DNA of 64,000 bases from Clostridia bacterium (GTDB taxonomy: Bacteria; Bacillota; Clostridia; TANB77; CAG-465). Below the pieces are notes generated by a model. The model was not told the origin of the DNA, ran no database searches, and worked only from the letters and a program-made list of their open reading frames with translations. Shown here piece by piece: positions 62,868 to 64,000 of the stretch. Made by a program: the position numbers and the translations under genes. The stretch lies in NCBI GenBank assembly GCA_026415435.1, contig JAOAHC010000037.1, positions 1 to 64,000 on the forward strand. The letters are read 5' to 3'. Within the stretch, counting starts at the first letter, position 1. Each line of letters opens with the position of its first letter.

Positions 62868-63261
62868 TTTCAATCCTCCAAATTTTCTTAGATTTATAAT
62901 ATCTCTTAGATATATTATACCATAGATTACATAAAAATACAATTGTTGTATTGTAATTATATGGTAAATATAGTAAATATCGATTAAATTAAAATTTTTA
63001 TACAATAAAATAGATATCCTGACATATGTCAAAGTACCCTAGTGTGATTATTTATTTTTTGCGTCTTGTATCACCAAGCATATATTATGTCCCCTTCCTC
63101 GAAAAGTACCTATAGTAAAAATATTTCATTTACCATACTATACACTTTTATTAATAATTAATTATTAAAAATATAAAATACTAATTCTTAGTACTACTCT
63201 CTAGCAATTAACGACATAATATGATATAATGCTAGTTGACTTTGTATAAGGAGTGTTTTAT

Positions 63262-63792
63262 ATGGATGAGTTTAAAAGATTAGATAAAATAAATTATTAT
63301 TTAGATATTGCAGAAGCTGTATCTGAAAGAGGAACATGTTATAGAAAAAATTATGGTAGTATTATTGTAAAAAATGATGAGGTAATATCAACAGGATATA
63401 CCGGTGCTCCAAGAGGCAGAATTAACTGTATAGATTTAGGATATTGCGTAAGAAGAGAAAAATTCCCTGAAATAGGTAACGGAGAAAGATTTGATATTTG
63501 TAGATCTGTTCATAGTGAACAAAACGCTATAATAAGTGCTGCTAGAAAAGATATGATTGGTGCATCTTTGTTTATGGTAGGAAAATATTCTAAAATAAGA
63601 AAATACAATAATGACATAGCAGGTACATACGCTAAAGATCCGGACAGTTGTCAATTTTGCAAAAGATTTATAATTAATTCTGGAATTGAAAAAGTATATA
63701 TTAGAATAAATAAAGACGAATACAAAGAAATAAATGTTGCTGATTGGATAGATAAGGATGAACTTTTAGAGGGTAATTTAGGATATAAATAA
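63262..63792 (+). CDS. Deoxycytidylate (dCMP) deaminase family protein
   Basis: 176 residues from the ATG at 63262 (AAGGAG at 63249-63254; a GTG at 63253 overlaps it). Zinc ligands and catalytic Glu are in SVHSEQNAIISAA (HSE where most have HAE) and PDSCQFCKRF (CxxC). YGSIIVKNDEVISTGYTGAP and NCIDLGYCVRREK are typical of dCMP/ComEB-type deaminases. It feeds dUMP to thymidylate synthesis. TATAAT at 63225-63230 is a likely -10 box. A GNAT gene follows 16 bp later, probably in one operon. Confidence 0.9.
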   Translation: MDEFKRLDKINYYLDIAEAVSERGTCYRKNYGSIIVKNDEVISTGYTGAPRGRINCIDLGYCVRREKFPEIGNGERFDICRSVHSEQNAIISAARKDMIGASLFMVGKYSKIRKYNNDIAGTYAKDPDSCQFCKRFIINSGIEKVYIRINKDEYKEINVADWIDKDELLEGNLGYK

Positions 63793-63808
63793 TAGGAGGT
63801 ATCCCAAT

Positions 63809-64000
63809 ATGAATAATTTAGTTCTAAGAAAAGCTGAAATAGATGATATATTGGATATTCAAAAACTAAGTCAGGAACTATTTGAATATGAATATCATGA
63901 ATTAGATAATAAAATTATTAATATGGAATGGTCTCTAAGTAAAGATGGCGAAGATAATTTTAAAAACTTAATTGAAGATCACTTTGTATATGTTGCTGAG
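63809..64000 (+). CDS. GNAT-family N-acetyltransferase (partial, runs off the window)
   Basis: 64 codons are present from the ATG at 63809, with TAGGAGGT at 63793-63800. The start NNLVLRKAEIDDILDIQKLS is the typical first strand and helix of a GNAT domain, and HFVYVAE at the edge would be the next strand. The acetyl-CoA-binding motif lies beyond the window, so the substrate cannot be judged. Confidence 0.8.
   Translation, partial: MNNLVLRKAEIDDILDIQKLSQELFEYEYHELDNKIINMEWSLSKDGEDNFKNLIEDHFVYVAE

Noticed and set aside
62868-63032. N-terminal extension of the HExxH protein
   Set aside because: Tyr/Ile-rich translation of AT-rich DNA without a ribosome binding site; the ATG at 62867 has a perfect one.

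Overview
The window comes from a very AT-rich, Gram-positive, endospore-forming bacterium, most likely a member of the Clostridia. The evidence is the low GC content, strong AGGAGG-type ribosome binding sites, an L10 leader of Bacillota type, SpoVT, a GerA/GerB/GerC germinant receptor, SLH and SipW/TasA-type surface proteins, and the RecD2, GlmR (YvcK) and MurB complement. I cannot name the species from the sequence.

Layout. Positions 1-3.8 kb carry rpmG-secE-nusG-rplK-rplA-rplJ-rplL on the minus strand. The operon ends in a terminator after rplL; rpoB does not follow, and a partial gene, possibly a transposase, begins at the left edge. From 3.9 to 15.7 kb lie repair genes (ogg, ruvC), secreted or envelope proteins (3D domain, SH3-CAP, patatin, DUF4349), three tRNAs, and a 2.6-kb gene for a prepilin-like adhesin ending in an ALK-like glycine-rich domain. 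From 15.8 to 21.7 kb there is a minus-strand group ftsY - phosphatase - murB - glmR - degenerate debranching-enzyme homologue, followed on the plus strand by a short aspartokinase.

Positions 23-31 kb are the most system-like part. They hold a micro-ORF made almost entirely of a SipW-type signal region, two TasA-like proteins (one with seven 30-residue acidic repeats), the signal peptidase SipW, an SLH-domain protein and a 1117-residue membrane-anchored protein with nine Ig-like repeats. This looks like a locus for a surface fibre or matrix: substrates, their dedicated peptidase, and wall or membrane anchors.

Positions 31-43 kb hold an AI-2E family transporter, thioredoxin, a NatAB-type ABC exporter, two GDPD-family proteins (one a tandem protein with a dead-looking first domain), spoVT, a KAP-type P-loop NTPase with a divergent membrane protein, and recD2. 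At 43-46.4 kb is a second prepilin-like adhesin, paralogous at its N-terminus to the first.

At 46.6-48.4 kb the 3' end of the initiator tRNA gene plus its terminator is repeated twice as direct copies. These enclose one YetF-type gene and one cysteine-rich copper-binding gene, in the manner of small cassettes integrated at a tRNA. Next come a germinant receptor operon in B-C-A order (its GerC lacks the lipobox cysteine), a CapA-like phosphoesterase, an isolated divergent paralogue of ribosomal protein S11, a frameshifted purA, DUF2935 and ferritin-like proteins, a CDF transporter, a frameshifted CYTH gene, an HExxH protein, dCMP deaminase and a partial GNAT gene at the right edge.

All calls are by eye from motifs and gene order; no database or structure search was run.
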